The notes beneath the pieces are model-generated. The model ran no database searches. It worked only from the letters and a program-made list of their open reading frames with translations, and was not told the origin of the DNA. A DNA stretch of 64,000 bases, taken from assembly GCF_002100145.1 (NCBI RefSeq), contig NZ_JXQD01000024.1, positions 126,094-190,093 on the forward strand, written 5' to 3'. The number at the start of each line of letters is the position of its first letter. Position 1 is the stretch's first letter. Positions 20,672 through 31,600 of the stretch are shown piece after piece. A program made the translations under genes and the position numbers. The DNA comes from Vibrio sp. qd031. GTDB lineage: Bacteria; Pseudomonadota; Gammaproteobacteria; Enterobacterales; Vibrionaceae.

Positions 20672-22606
20672 ATGTCAATTTTCGACCATTATCAGGCACG
20701 CTATGAAGCTGCCAAGGAAGAAGAGCTTTCTATCCAAGAGTTCCTCGATATTTGTAAAGACGACAAAGCCGCATACGCTAATGCTGCCGAGCGACTACTT
20801 CTGGCCATTGGTGAACCAGAAGTCATTGATACCTCAAAAGATCCGCGTTTGAGTCGTATTTTCTCCAATCGAATCATTTCTCAATATAAACCTTTTGCTG
20901 AGTTTTATGGCATGGAAGAAGCGATCGAACAAATCGTTTCCTACCTTAAACACGCAGCCCAAGGCTTAGAAGAGCGCAAACAAATTCTTTATTTACTCGG
21001 GCCTGTGGGCGGCGGTAAATCATCTTTGGCCGAAAAACTAAAAGCATTAATGCAGCTTCAACCCATTTATGTGCTTAGTGCTGACGGTGTACGAAGCCCA
21101 GTCAATGATCACCCATTTTGTCTATTCGACGTCAATGAAGACGGTGAACTTTTACGCTCTGAATACGGTATAGAACGGCGTTACTTACGCTCGATTATGT
21201 CCCCTTGGGCAGCAAAAAGATTGCAAGATTTTGGTGGTGACATTACCCGCTTTAAAGTGGTTAAGATCCGTCCGTCGATTCTCCATCAGCTTGGCGTTGC
21301 CAAAACAGAGCCTGGCGATGAGAACAACCAAGATATTTCATCACTGGTGGGTAAAGTCGATATTCGTAAATTGGAACACTACGCACAAGATGATCCCGAT
21401 GCGTATAGCTACTCTGGCGCACTATGCCGAGCCAACCAAGGCTTGATGGAATTTGTCGAAATGTTTAAAGCACCCATCAAAGTGCTTCATCCACTTTTGA
21501 CCGCCACTCAGGAAGGCAACTATAACGGTACTGAAGGTCTATCCGCCCTCCCATTTGATGGCATGATTCTAGCGCACAGTAACGAGTCCGAATGGCAGAC
21601 ATTCCGAAACAACAAAAACAACGAGGCATTTTTAGACCGGGTCTACATCGTCAAAGTGCCTTACTGTTTGCGTGTGTCTGAGGAGGTGAAAATCTACGAG
21701 AAACTGCTCATTAGTAGTGAGCTGATTTCAGCACCTTGCGCACCTAGCACGTTAGAAATGCTGGCACAGTTTAGTGTTCTGTCTCGACTCAAAGATCCAG
21801 AAAACTCATCACTGTTTTCAAAGATGCGTGTGTACGATGGAGAGACCCTCAAGGACACTGATCCAAAAGCAAAAAGCTATCAGGAGTATAAAGATTTTGC
21901 TGGCGTAGACGAAGGGATGGACGGTCTGTCCACGCGATTTGCGTTTAAGATCCTCTCAAGAGTATTCAATTTTGATCATACTGAAGTCGCGGCTAACCCA
22001 GTACACCTGTTTTATGTCTTAGAGCAACAGATCGAACGTGAACAGTTCCCGCAGGAAGTACACGACCGATATCTCGAGTTTCTTAAAGGCTTCCTAGTCC
22101 CTCGTTACGTCGAGTTTATTGGTAAAGAAATCCAAACTGCCTACCTAGAGTCATACTCGGAATACGGGCAAAACATTTTCGATCGCTATGTCACTTACGC
22201 TGATTTCTGGATTCAAGATCAAGAGTACCGTGACCCTGAGACCGGACAGCTATTTGATAGAGCGTCGCTCAATGATGAACTGGAGAAAATAGAAAAAACC
22301 GCCGGCATCAGTAACCCTAAAGATTTCCGTAATGAAATCGTTAACTTCGTGCTTCGCGCGCGCGCCAATAACAATGGCAACAACCCAGTTTGGACCAGTT
22401 ATGAAAAATTGCGCACGGTCATAGAGAAGAAAATGTTCTCTAACACGGAAGAGTTGCTACCTGTTATCTCATTTAATGCCAAGACCTCGAGTGATGATCA
22501 GAAAAAGCACGACGATTTTGTGGCTCGCATGATGGAAAAAGGGTACACCGAGAAACAAGTTAGACTGCTGTCGGAGTGGTATTTACGCGTTCGCAAATCT
22601 TCTTAA
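20672..22606 (+). CDS. yeaG: PrkA-type serine protein kinase YeaG
   Basis: YeaG is an AAA-type ATPase and protein kinase-like protein induced by nitrogen starvation and stress in enterics. The 644-residue protein has a Walker A motif GPVGGGKSS at 110-118, a full PrkA AAA region and the C-terminal PrkA kinase domain. The length matches E. coli YeaG. GAGGGGGC lies before the ATG at 20672. It heads a yeaG-yeaH-spoVR cluster that is conserved in many proteobacteria. I saw no sigma-54 (-24/-12) motif upstream, although E. coli yeaGH uses one. Confidence 0.92.
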   Translation: MSIFDHYQARYEAAKEEELSIQEFLDICKDDKAAYANAAERLLLAIGEPEVIDTSKDPRLSRIFSNRIISQYKPFAEFYGMEEAIEQIVSYLKHAAQGLEERKQILYLLGPVGGGKSSLAEKLKALMQLQPIYVLSADGVRSPVNDHPFCLFDVNEDGELLRSEYGIERRYLRSIMSPWAAKRLQDFGGDITRFKVVKIRPSILHQLGVAKTEPGDENNQDISSLVGKVDIRKLEHYAQDDPDAYSYSGALCRANQGLMEFVEMFKAPIKVLHPLLTATQEGNYNGTEGLSALPFDGMILAHSNESEWQTFRNNKNNEAFLDRVYIVKVPYCLRVSEEVKIYEKLLISSELISAPCAPSTLEMLAQFSVLSRLKDPENSSLFSKMRVYDGETLKDTDPKAKSYQEYKDFAGVDEGMDGLSTRFAFKILSRVFNFDHTEVAANPVHLFYVLEQQIEREQFPQEVHDRYLEFLKGFLVPRYVEFIGKEIQTAYLESYSEYGQNIFDRYVTYADFWIQDQEYRDPETGQLFDRASLNDELEKIEKTAGISNPKDFRNEIVNFVLRARANNNGNNPVWTSYEKLRTVIEKKMFSNTEELLPVISFNAKTSSDDQKKHDDFVARMMEKGYTEKQVRLLSEWYLRVRKSS

Positions 22607-22699
22607 GTAAAAACTGCGTAAAACGACTAGGGCTAGAAGCAACAAACAGAGCTGTATTTCATACACAATCAATGTAATACGGCTCTGCAGGAGTGATGT

Positions 22700-23971
22700 A
22701 TGGCACAATTTATAGACAGGCGTTTAAACAGTAAGAATAAAAGTACTGTGAATCGCCAGCGATTTTTGCGCCGCCACAAAGAGCGCATAAAAGACTCAGT
22801 GTCTGATGCAGTTAATCGCCGCTCAATCACCGACACGCAAAGTGGTGAGGATGTATCGATTCCTTCTCGTGATCTAACCGAACCTACCTTTCACCAAGGT
22901 AAAGGTGGCCTTAAGGAGCGCGTTCATCCCGGTAATGACCAATTCGTGACCGGAGACCAAATTGAACGTCCAAAAGGTGGTGGTGGACAAGGAGGAGCGG
23001 GACAAGGTGACGCGAGTCCTGATGGCGAAGGAGAAGACGAATTCGTATTCCAGATTTCGAAAGACGAATACTTAGACATGTTGTTTGAGGATCTGGCCCT
23101 TCCAAACTTGGAAAAAACCCAAGTAGCAAAAGTAACCGAATGGGAAACACATCGTTCGGGGTATCAGACTGCTGGGGTCCCTGCTAACATTTCAATCGTC
23201 CGTTCGCTTCAACAGTCATTAGCAAGGCGTACAGCAATGACGGCAGGCAAAAAACGCCTACTGAACGAACTCGAACAAGAACTTGACCGTATTCACCGTC
23301 AAGAACCCGCAATTCCACTAGAAGAAAAACGCATAAAAGAGGAAATAGCGGCACTTCGCAAGAAGATTGAAGCCGTGCCCTTTATTGATACCTTCGACCT
23401 GCGCTTTAAGAATTACGAAAAGCGGCCTGTCCCTTCAAGCCAAGCGGTGATGTTCTGTCTTATGGACGTGTCAGGGTCGATGGACCAAGCGACCAAAGAC
23501 ATCGCCAAACGATTTTATGTGCTGCTCTATCTGTTTTTAAACCGTACCTATGAAAATGTCGATGTAGTGTTTATTCGTCACCATACTCAAGCTAAAGAAG
23601 TTGATGAACACGAGTTTTTCTACTCACAAGAAACCGGGGGCACCATTGTATCCAGCGCGCTAAAAATGATGGACGAAATCATTGAAAAGCGCTATCCAAC
23701 CGCACAGTGGAATATCTATGCCGCACAAGCCTCTGACGGCGATAACTGGGCCGATGACTCCCCTCGCTGTAAAGAGTTGTTGGAACAAAAGCTCCTGCCA
23801 AGGTGCCAGTACTATTCCTATATTGAGATCACCAGAAGAAGCCATCAAACGTTGTGGCACGAGTACGACAAATTGGGCAGTGAGTTTAATAACTTTGCCA
23901 TGAAAAACATCCGCTCTGTAGAAGACATCTTCCCAGTATTTAGGGAACTGTTTAAAAAAGAAGTGAGCTAG
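22700..23971 (+). CDS. yeaH: YeaH/YhbH family protein (UPF0229, von Willebrand A-like)
   Basis: A 423-residue cytosolic protein of the DUF444 family, partner of the PrkA-type kinase. The N-terminus is very basic (about 1-35). A Gly-rich linker [11 protein letters not shown] follows near 94-104, then a von Willebrand A-like domain with the MIDAS motif DVSGSM near 255-260. The length and arrangement match E. coli YeaH. AGGAGTG lies before the ATG. It is 93 bases after yeaG and 8 bases before the SpoVR gene, which implies an operon. It may act as a scaffold in the kinase pathway; the molecular role is unknown. Confidence 0.92.
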   Translation: MAQFIDRRLNSKNKSTVNRQRFLRRHKERIKDSVSDAVNRRSITDTQSGEDVSIPSRDLTEPTFHQGKGGLKERVHPGNDQFVTGDQIERPKGGGGQGGAGQGDASPDGEGEDEFVFQISKDEYLDMLFEDLALPNLEKTQVAKVTEWETHRSGYQTAGVPANISIVRSLQQSLARRTAMTAGKKRLLNELEQELDRIHRQEPAIPLEEKRIKEEIAALRKKIEAVPFIDTFDLRFKNYEKRPVPSSQAVMFCLMDVSGSMDQATKDIAKRFYVLLYLFLNRTYENVDVVFIRHHTQAKEVDEHEFFYSQETGGTIVSSALKMMDEIIEKRYPTAQWNIYAAQASDGDNWADDSPRCKELLEQKLLPRCQYYSYIEITRRSHQTLWHEYDKLGSEFNNFAMKNIRSVEDIFPVFRELFKKEVS

Positions 23972-23979
23972 GAGGCGCA

Positions 23980-25500
23980 ATGACAGTGACAACCAAACCG
24001 CTTTGCGACGGTCCAGACTGGACGTTTGACATGTTGGAAGAATACCACCAACAAATTAAACGTGTTGCCAAGCATTATAAGTTAGACACTTATCCCAATC
24101 AGATTGAGGTGATCACCTCAGAGCAAATGATGGATGCCTACTCCAGCGTGGGAATGCCGATTAATTATCATCACTGGTCGTTTGGTAAGCGCTTTATCCA
24201 AACCGAGCAGAACTACAAACACGGCCAAATGGGGTTGGCCTACGAGATAGTGATTAACTCGAGTCCCTGTATTGCCTATTTGATGGAGGAGAATACTGTC
24301 ACTATGCAAGCCTTAGTGATGGCTCACGCCTGTTATGGTCACAACTCGTTCTTTAAAGGCAATTACTTATTCCAAACTTGGACTGATGCGTCATCTATCA
24401 TTGATTATCTATTGTTTGCACGTAATTACATTGTGCAGTGCGAAGAAAAGCATGGTGTCGAAGAGGTGGAAGCGCTATTAGATTCATGCCATGCACTGAT
24501 GAACTACGGCGTCGATCGCTACAAACGACCAGAAAAAATTTCCATTGCAGAAGAGACACAACGCCAGCAAGAGCGAGAGCGCTACCTGCAGTCTCAAGTC
24601 AATGAACTGTGGCGAACCGTGCCTCAAAGTAGGCAAAAAGAACACGTTGAGAAAGTTCGCTTTCCTACTGAGCCACAAGAAAACATACTCTATTTTATCG
24701 AAAAAAACGCGCCTTTATTAGAATCATGGCAACGTGAAATTGTGAGAATTGTTCGTAAAGTCAGTCAGTATTTTTACCCTCAAAAACAAACTCAAGTCAT
24801 GAATGAGGGCTGGGCGACATTTTGGCACTACACGATCCTCAATCACCTATACGACGAAGGGCTGGTCACCGATAAATTCATGCTCGAGTTTTTGCACAGC
24901 CACACCAGTGTGGTCGCGCAGCCGCCCTACAACAGCCGCTATTTTAGTGGAATAAACCCATATGCATTAGGGTTTGCGATGTTTCAAGATATCCGTCGCA
25001 TATGCGAAAACCCCACCGATGAAGACAAAGAATGGTTCCCTGAATTAGCAGGTAGTGATTGGCTGGAAGCGGCTCATTTTGCAATGCATAACTTTAAAGA
25101 TGAGAGCTTTATTGCGCAATATTTATCGCCAAAGCTGATTCGTGAGTTCAAACTATTTTCCATTTTGGACGACGATCGAAAAAATCATATTCAAGTGAGT
25201 GCCATACACGACGATATGGGTTATCAATTGATTAGAGAGAAACTCGCGGCGCAATATAATCTCAGCAATTTAGAGCCAAATATCCAAGTATGGAACGTCG
25301 ATGTTCGTGGCGATCGGTCACTGACTCTACAACATGTACCGCACAACAGGATCCCGCTGGATGAAAGCTCTGAAGAAGTCCTCAAGCACTTACATCGTTT
25401 GTGGGGCTTTGATGTCATTCTCGAAGAGGTAAAGGAAACGGGTAGAAGAGAGATTATCGGTACCTGCCCAAAACGAACAGATACCATGTCTGGCATTTAA
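23980..25500 (+). CDS. ycgB: SpoVR family protein YcgB
   Basis: A 506-residue SpoVR family protein. In Bacillus, SpoVR affects spore cortex formation; in proteobacteria it is a stress-induced protein of unknown activity that works with the YeaG/YeaH pair. Typical segments are the N-terminal GPDWTFDMLEEYHQ, MNEGWATFWHY near residue 270 and FKLFSILDDD near 385. AGGAGG overlaps the end of yeaH, so translation is probably coupled. In E. coli ycgB lies apart from yeaGH; here the three sit together. Confidence 0.92.
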   Translation: MTVTTKPLCDGPDWTFDMLEEYHQQIKRVAKHYKLDTYPNQIEVITSEQMMDAYSSVGMPINYHHWSFGKRFIQTEQNYKHGQMGLAYEIVINSSPCIAYLMEENTVTMQALVMAHACYGHNSFFKGNYLFQTWTDASSIIDYLLFARNYIVQCEEKHGVEEVEALLDSCHALMNYGVDRYKRPEKISIAEETQRQQERERYLQSQVNELWRTVPQSRQKEHVEKVRFPTEPQENILYFIEKNAPLLESWQREIVRIVRKVSQYFYPQKQTQVMNEGWATFWHYTILNHLYDEGLVTDKFMLEFLHSHTSVVAQPPYNSRYFSGINPYALGFAMFQDIRRICENPTDEDKEWFPELAGSDWLEAAHFAMHNFKDESFIAQYLSPKLIREFKLFSILDDDRKNHIQVSAIHDDMGYQLIREKLAAQYNLSNLEPNIQVWNVDVRGDRSLTLQHVPHNRIPLDESSEEVLKHLHRLWGFDVILEEVKETGRREIIGTCPKRTDTMSGI

Positions 25501-26253
25501 TCGATCACCCTTCTCGCTGTCGCGAGAAGGGACAAGAACTAAGAAAGTACGGCGGAGACAATGCTTAAGCCCCACATGGTGGTCAACCGCTACGTTCCCT
25601 TTATGCACTAAGAACAAGGTTCTCAACGTTGCATGTGCACACTTTTTTGCCAATAGTTGTATGCCGCGCTTATGTTGTTTCTTTTGATGGATACTACTTG
25701 TATAACGTTCTTAGACATACACTACTTGAGTATAGCAATGTCGCCACACTGAGTCCGGCAGAACCATGCGAACTCACCGCCTATTCCAATTTTCCTGCAA
25801 TCTGTAAATCGAGCATTAGTACCTTGGGTAAACCATTCCCTTCACCTTGTGGTAAAGCGCTTAGACTATCTGTGTCAATCGTTAATTTAGAGTCCTAGTA
25901 GCAGCTGGCGTTTACAATCATATTTAGTAATTAGTTATTCGATGCGGTATCTGATTAACTAGAAAACAACAATCATGACTGTCACTCGGTAATGAATTGT
26001 GCTCGGAGATCAGGTGTGAGGAATAGCGAGTCGAACTGTTTTGACAGGAGATATAACCACAGCAAAAATAAGTCTTTTTGCGTATAAACACGCTGTTGGC
26101 CGTGTGATAGTTATTCACATCGACTTGCAACGTCGGCCAGATCACACTTTTGTAAATTAGAGCTACCTAATAATGGGGGTTTTTCGAATCTTTGTAACAA
26201 ACCATATTTTGTTTGTCGTATAGTTTTAAGAGTACGGTGTATTAAGGAATAAT
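25501..26253. other. Long region without a credible gene
   Basis: A 753-base gap with many stops in all frames. It opens with a hairpin (25508-25531). The plus frame 25629-25898 and the minus frame around 25784-25894 have no ribosome site and no recognised domain. The minus one reads for about 37 codons as a plausible protein C-terminus (ending QIAGKLE) and could be a decayed remnant. The last 100 bases hold the leader of the GGDEF/EAL gene, with AAGGAAT before its ATG. Nothing else was seen. Confidence 0.55.
25508..25531 (+). terminator. Hairpin after the SpoVR gene, without a T run
   Basis: A perfect ten-base stem CCCTTCTCGC/GCGAGAAGGG with a four-base loop, 8 bases after the stop. No T tract follows, so it may be a weak terminator or a 3' end stabiliser. 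Confidence 0.5.
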
Positions 26254-28551
26254 ATGGCGTTTGTTAGGAATAACATTTGGGCCACCTTTTATTTAATCGC
26301 AGCATTTTGGCTAGTGATTGGACTATCGCTGCTCAATAATACTTACAAAAGCCTTTATGACGAGCTAATACTAGAACAAACCAGTCTATCAAAGCTCACA
26401 GCAACGACCTTGCAAGGTAAATTGCAACAGTATAAAACCATATTACAAGTCCTCTCTACAGAACTCGCAGTATTCGATGAAGTTCCTCCAAAGCTGCAAG
26501 TCGATCGCATCCTTAAAAACGCCATTGAAACTGACGACTATTTGCTCGATTTCGTTGTTCTGACACCCGATGGAAAGGTCTATGCCAGCAATACTGCCAA
26601 TGACTCCCTAGACAGTATTAATTTATTAACCAATCCTTACACGCAAGACTCGTTTGAGCGAACCATCAATAGTCAAAACATGGTGATAGGACGGACCTAT
26701 TACAGAGAACACCTAGACCAACTCATTCTCCCAATTAGAATGGCGGTTAGGAATAAAAAAGGCGACGTCATTTTTGTTGTTTCGTCGGTGCTCAATTTTG
26801 AAAAGTTTTTTGAGTTTGTGATCGAACAAGAAAAGGAATGGCAACTCTTCGACAGTTACATATTTCGAGACACTGACCGATATTTTCAGCTAGCTCCTAT
26901 AAGCCTTAGAGATAATGGACAAATCTACAGTTTTCAAGTCCCTCAGCAAGAGATAGATAGTTCAATCGCTCAGTTTGAAACAAACCATGAGGTCAGTTAC
27001 CTAAGGGTTAAAAACTCTGGAGAAGTGCTGATCAATCATTTAAATCAAGATAAAAATCAAAGCATTAGCACCAGTGTGTTTTTAAATGAATACGATTTAT
27101 GGTTTTCAACAGAAATTAAGCTCGATCATATACATTTGCAAACAATTGAAAAAACATACCAACCGCTACTCATGTTGGTTATCGCACTATTCATTATTTA
27201 TTGGCTATTTAGAAGCATTGAAAAAAACGAAAGTTCAAAACGATCTGCATTAAGAAAACAGGCCGAAATAGATTACCTAACTCAACTTCACAACCGATTC
27301 TATCTACAGAGAAGACTCAAATCGATGCCTAAATCGACGCATTTCGCGATGCTGCTTATTGATGTAGATAAGTTTAAAATTATCAATGACAACTATGGTC
27401 ACGTGACCGGTGATAAAGTACTCAAAGAGTATTCTATTAGATTGATCTCGATATTTAATAACGACGAGATTATCGTCCGTTACAGCAGTGACGAATTTAT
27501 TGTGATCAGCTTTGAAACTGACTTAGCAAAACTAAAGGCTTTGGTGAAAAGTGCACAGCAAAGGCTCAGCACTAAGCTCTCCATTCAGCACTACCAATTC
27601 AAACTATCCACTAGTATTGGTGTTGCCTTCTACCCCGGGTCTGGTACTACCTTAGATCAAGTGCGCAACTATGCAGAAATGGCGTTATTTCAATCTAAAA
27701 AACAGCGCAGCAAAATCACCTACTTTGACACAGGTATTAAGCACACCTACGTACGTGCCTCTAAAATAGAATACGAGCTAAGAAGTGCATTGGAAAAAAA
27801 TGAGTTTTATTTAGTGTATCAGCCACAACTCAACGCAGACGGGACTCTATTTGGCGTTGAAGCGTTAGTGCGATGGAGCAACCCTAAGCTAGGCAATATT
27901 TCTCCTAATGTATTCATTGCTATTGCCGAAGCCACAGGAGAAATTACCGAAATTGGTCAACTGGTGTTTCACGAAGCCATTACCCGCATTGTCGATCTTA
28001 ATAGACAGCTCCACCTCAAAGTGAGGTTGGCAATCAATGTCTCTGTGAAGCAGCTTCAGCAACCTGCCTTTTACAGTGAACTGTTGTCCACCATTGAGCA
28101 GTTTCCAGACTTTAGCTATGACCAATTAACCATTGAAGTTACGGAAAATGTCTTTATTGAAGACGTGTCCGAAATCACTACCATGCTCAACAAGCTCAGT
28201 TCCACTGGCATTAAGATATCACTCGATGACTTTGGTACTGGGTATTCATCGCTCTGTTTGCTGCGTAATTTGCCTATTGATGAGTTAAAAATAGATAAGA
28301 GTTTTATCGATGACATTCTGATCAGTCAACGTGCCTATATGATGCTAGAAGGTATTGTATCCATTGCGGATAAGCTTCAATTAATCACCGTTGCCGAAGG
28401 CGTCGAAAAGATCGAACAGTACCAAGCGTTGCAAAAGCTTGGTTGTAATATATTTCAAGGGTACTACTTCTCGAAACCACTCACCCACGAAGAGCTAATA
28501 GAGTTTATCCAAAATAAAAGCATAGGTGTTCGAACACCTTTGGCGGGTTAA
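26254..28551 (+). CDS. Membrane GGDEF/EAL protein, probable c-di-GMP phosphodiesterase
   Basis: A 765-residue protein. A membrane helix at about 8-27 is followed by a periplasmic sensor (about 30-300, Cache-like by length and position), a second helix at about 303-320, a GGDEF domain (about 335-490) and an EAL domain (about 505-755). The GGDEF signature is SSDEF (411-415) and no RxxD inhibitory site precedes it, so cyclase activity is unlikely. The EAL domain keeps VEALVRW (EAL at 536-538), IEVTEN, LDDFGTGYSS and the KIDKSFI lysine, so c-di-GMP breakdown is likely. The degenerate GGDEF domain may bind GTP as an allosteric part. AAGGAAT precedes the ATG. Confidence 0.9.
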   Translation: MAFVRNNIWATFYLIAAFWLVIGLSLLNNTYKSLYDELILEQTSLSKLTATTLQGKLQQYKTILQVLSTELAVFDEVPPKLQVDRILKNAIETDDYLLDFVVLTPDGKVYASNTANDSLDSINLLTNPYTQDSFERTINSQNMVIGRTYYREHLDQLILPIRMAVRNKKGDVIFVVSSVLNFEKFFEFVIEQEKEWQLFDSYIFRDTDRYFQLAPISLRDNGQIYSFQVPQQEIDSSIAQFETNHEVSYLRVKNSGEVLINHLNQDKNQSISTSVFLNEYDLWFSTEIKLDHIHLQTIEKTYQPLLMLVIALFIIYWLFRSIEKNESSKRSALRKQAEIDYLTQLHNRFYLQRRLKSMPKSTHFAMLLIDVDKFKIINDNYGHVTGDKVLKEYSIRLISIFNNDEIIVRYSSDEFIVISFETDLAKLKALVKSAQQRLSTKLSIQHYQFKLSTSIGVAFYPGSGTTLDQVRNYAEMALFQSKKQRSKITYFDTGIKHTYVRASKIEYELRSALEKNEFYLVYQPQLNADGTLFGVEALVRWSNPKLGNISPNVFIAIAEATGEITEIGQLVFHEAITRIVDLNRQLHLKVRLAINVSVKQLQQPAFYSELLSTIEQFPDFSYDQLTIEVTENVFIEDVSEITTMLNKLSSTGIKISLDDFGTGYSSLCLLRNLPIDELKIDKSFIDDILISQRAYMMLEGIVSIADKLQLITVAEGVEKIEQYQALQKLGCNIFQGYYFSKPLTHEELIEFIQNKSIGVRTPLAG

Positions 28552-28579
28552 CGCTTTTAGATAGACTAAATCAAACCAA

Positions 28580-28604
28580 TAAGGGCCTCCCCAGAGGCCC
28601 TTAT
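28580..28604. terminator. Hairpin between the EAL protein and RND pump genes
   Basis: TAAGGGCCTC pairs perfectly with GAGGCCCTTA around a four-base loop. It sits between converging genes and has only short T or A runs, so it may stop both weakly. Confidence 0.65.
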
Positions 28605-28623
28605 AATCTAGTTTAACCAATGA

Positions 28624-31600
28624 TTACGCGACGGCTTTGATGTCCGTTGGCTTAATTTGTTGTTCGCTTGAGTCAATTTTTGGTTTACGTCTCACCAGTG
28701 TCATAAGACTCGGCGTGATCACCAGCACGACTACCGTGCCATACGCCAAACCAAATACCAGCGAAATTGCCATGGTCTTAATTATTTGTGCTTCGACCGA
28801 CGATTCGAACAGCAATGGTATTAGCCCAACCATGGTCGTGATGGTTGTCAGCAAAACGGCTCTAAATCGCTGGCAAGCAGCTTCGATTACCGCTTCACGA
28901 ACGTCCGACATTTCGTCCAGCAACTGCCTAAATCTATCAATAAGTATGATGGAGTCATTGACGACAATACCGGCCAACCCAAACAAACCAAGTGCCGACA
29001 TAATTGTAAGATCGTATCCCATAATATAGTGACCAAGCACGGCCCCGGTTATTGCGAAAGGTATGGCAACTACGACAGCAACTGGCCAAATCCAGCTTTG
29101 GAACACCCACGCCAACGTTAAGTAGATCAACAACAAGGCAACAGGCGTTGCAAACCACAATGCATCCGTGAACTCTTCCAGCTCTTGATTAGATTCACTG
29201 CGCTTGGTGATCAAACCATACTTTGCCGCAATAGGCTCAATAATGCTCGCTTGGACTTCCCGTTGGATTTGGTTAATGTCTAAGGTTTCATCCACCAATT
29301 GCGCCGCCAAGTTTAGACTGATAATGCCGTTTTCTAACTTGATGTTCTCTGGTGTTACTTTATAGGTTTTCTCCGCCAATTGGCCCAAACTATGGTAAAC
29401 ACCATCAGGTGATAACACAGGGAGCCGCTCTATGAAGTCTAGTCGGCGACTGTCATCGTCATCGACACCGATAAAAAACTCACTCATCGAATCGGCGCGA
29501 GACACTTTGACGATCGATTGGTCACTTAACCAACTGCTCACCTGCGAACGCAGGTAATTGTCATCCATGCCCATCTCTTTAGCCAATACATTGGCTTCAA
29601 GCGTCACGCGATAAATCTGGCGCGGGATGTTGTCACTTAACCCATCAAGATAGTCGAGCTTAGACATTTCGTTGCGCATGTCGCTTAAGCCGTTAACCAG
29701 ATCGTCAACGTTATCACCTTGAATGCGAAAACCTACCTGCTTGGCATTAATTCCGCCCCGACCTTCACTGTCTGCATCTGCACTGGTCACCACCGTGTCG
29801 ACATCGCTATTAGCAGGTAAGGCGTCTACCCAAACCTTAGCCAACTGCTGGTTAGATAGGCTGCGCATATTTCGGTCATGCAGCAATGCATAGACCTTAA
29901 TTCGGTTTCCTCTTACTGAGCGCTCGGAAAGGTGGTCCATGAGCAACGGACCTTGCTCGGCATCGATCTTTTCTAGAGTCTCGATTGCCTGATTTGCAGC
30001 AATCAAAATTGACTCTTCACTGGTATCGGGATAAAAGGTCATCGTCAACTCTAGCTCGTTGCCTTCAATCTCCAGCTCAGCGTTGATTTTTACATGATTA
30101 CCCATGACCAAACTGCCGGTGATCACAAGCAAACCCAGCGCTGCGCTAATGGTAATTTTACGATGCGTTACCACCCAAGTTATGAACCTGCGAAACAGCT
30201 TCTCACGAACCCAAATGAAACCGTTGTCGATTTTGGTACGGAATTTTGACGGCGTTTTGCCCGCGTTTTTCGACAACGAATGATTTAAGTGATTTGGCAA
30301 AATGAAAAAGCACTCAAACAGAGAGGCCGCTAACACACAAATCATTACTAGAGGGATTGGACGAACTATTTCACCAAACGCACCGGGTAAGAACAGTAGC
30401 GGTGCAAAGGCGGCGATGGTCGTTAATGAGGCGGCAGTAATCGGTGCGACCATTCGCGATGCAGCTTGGCTTGCTGCTTCTTCCGGCTCCATCCCCTTAT
30501 CGACATTGGTCAACGTCTGCTCACTGACGACTATGGCGTCATCCACCACAATGCCCAGCGCAATCAATAGTGCGAAGATACTAAACATAGTGAGGTTGCC
30601 ATCGAAATAGAAGATCAACGCAAAGGCACCAATGAGTGCAACTGGGATCCCCGCGGCAGTCCAAAAGGCAACGCGACCATTAAGCAGCACAAGCAATGAC
30701 ACTAAAACTAAGACTAGGCCTAAGTAGGCATTTTCTAGTAAAAGGTCTACATGGCCTTCGAATAGATCGACAGCAAACAGGTAAGGGTGAACCTGAATAC
30801 TCTGTGGCATATTTTCGGTGAATTCTTGCTGCCATTGTGTGATCAATTCCCCGGCTTGGAGGGTACCTAACTCAGATGTTCGACGAATATCTAAGACAAT
30901 TGCCGGCTGCTCTCCATAGAAAAAGCTGCCACGACCACTGGCCAAATCTTCAATCGGTTGTAGCTTATAAATAGGTGTATTCACAAACAACAACTGGTTA
31001 ATTTGGGCGGTGCGGTCTGCACTGACCCCAATTTCTAAACTCTGCGTCGAGGTCGAACCAATACCCGTTCGAGAGGTTTTCTGTTGTAGGTCAGCGGATA
31101 ACGCTTGAGGTGTGGTATAGAGTGACAGCCACGTATCCAACGTAGGCTTCCACAAAATATCGGTGTCGGGAAAACCTTGTACCGTTATGTCGGTAAGGCC
31201 TAGGTCATTAAGATCATCAACTGCATTGTCGACAATTGTGCGCAAGTTATTGATGTCTCCTGGCATGGTAAGTACCACCATACCCACGGGCTCGTTGTTT
31301 TGAGCGACGGTTAGCGTCGGTGTATCGACATCGGTTGGCCAATCATAGTTATCTAATGCATCTTGAAAGTCCTTTTTAACCCCTTGCAAGTTTGCATTAA
31401 GTGACGCTACAGCCCCCATCCACATGCCATCGTCATAGGCGGTTGCATAGACGGTTTTTATTCCTTGGATTTGCTTGAGCTCTTTACCTAGCTCCTTTGC
31501 AATGTCATTGAGAACGATTTCAGAGGTCGCGCCATCCCACTCAATCGAGAACGACATAAATGGAAACTGAACATCCGGTAGAAGCTTAGTCGGCATCCGA

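Noticed and set aside
25629..25898. Plus-strand frame of 89 codons in the long gap
   Set aside because: No ribosome site, no domain and no hydrophobic or helical pattern; treated as non-coding or as a remnant on the other strand.
26103..26119. CRP-like site TGTGA...TCACA upstream of the GGDEF/EAL gene
   Set aside because: The half-sites are separated by seven bases rather than six, which CRP does not normally accept.
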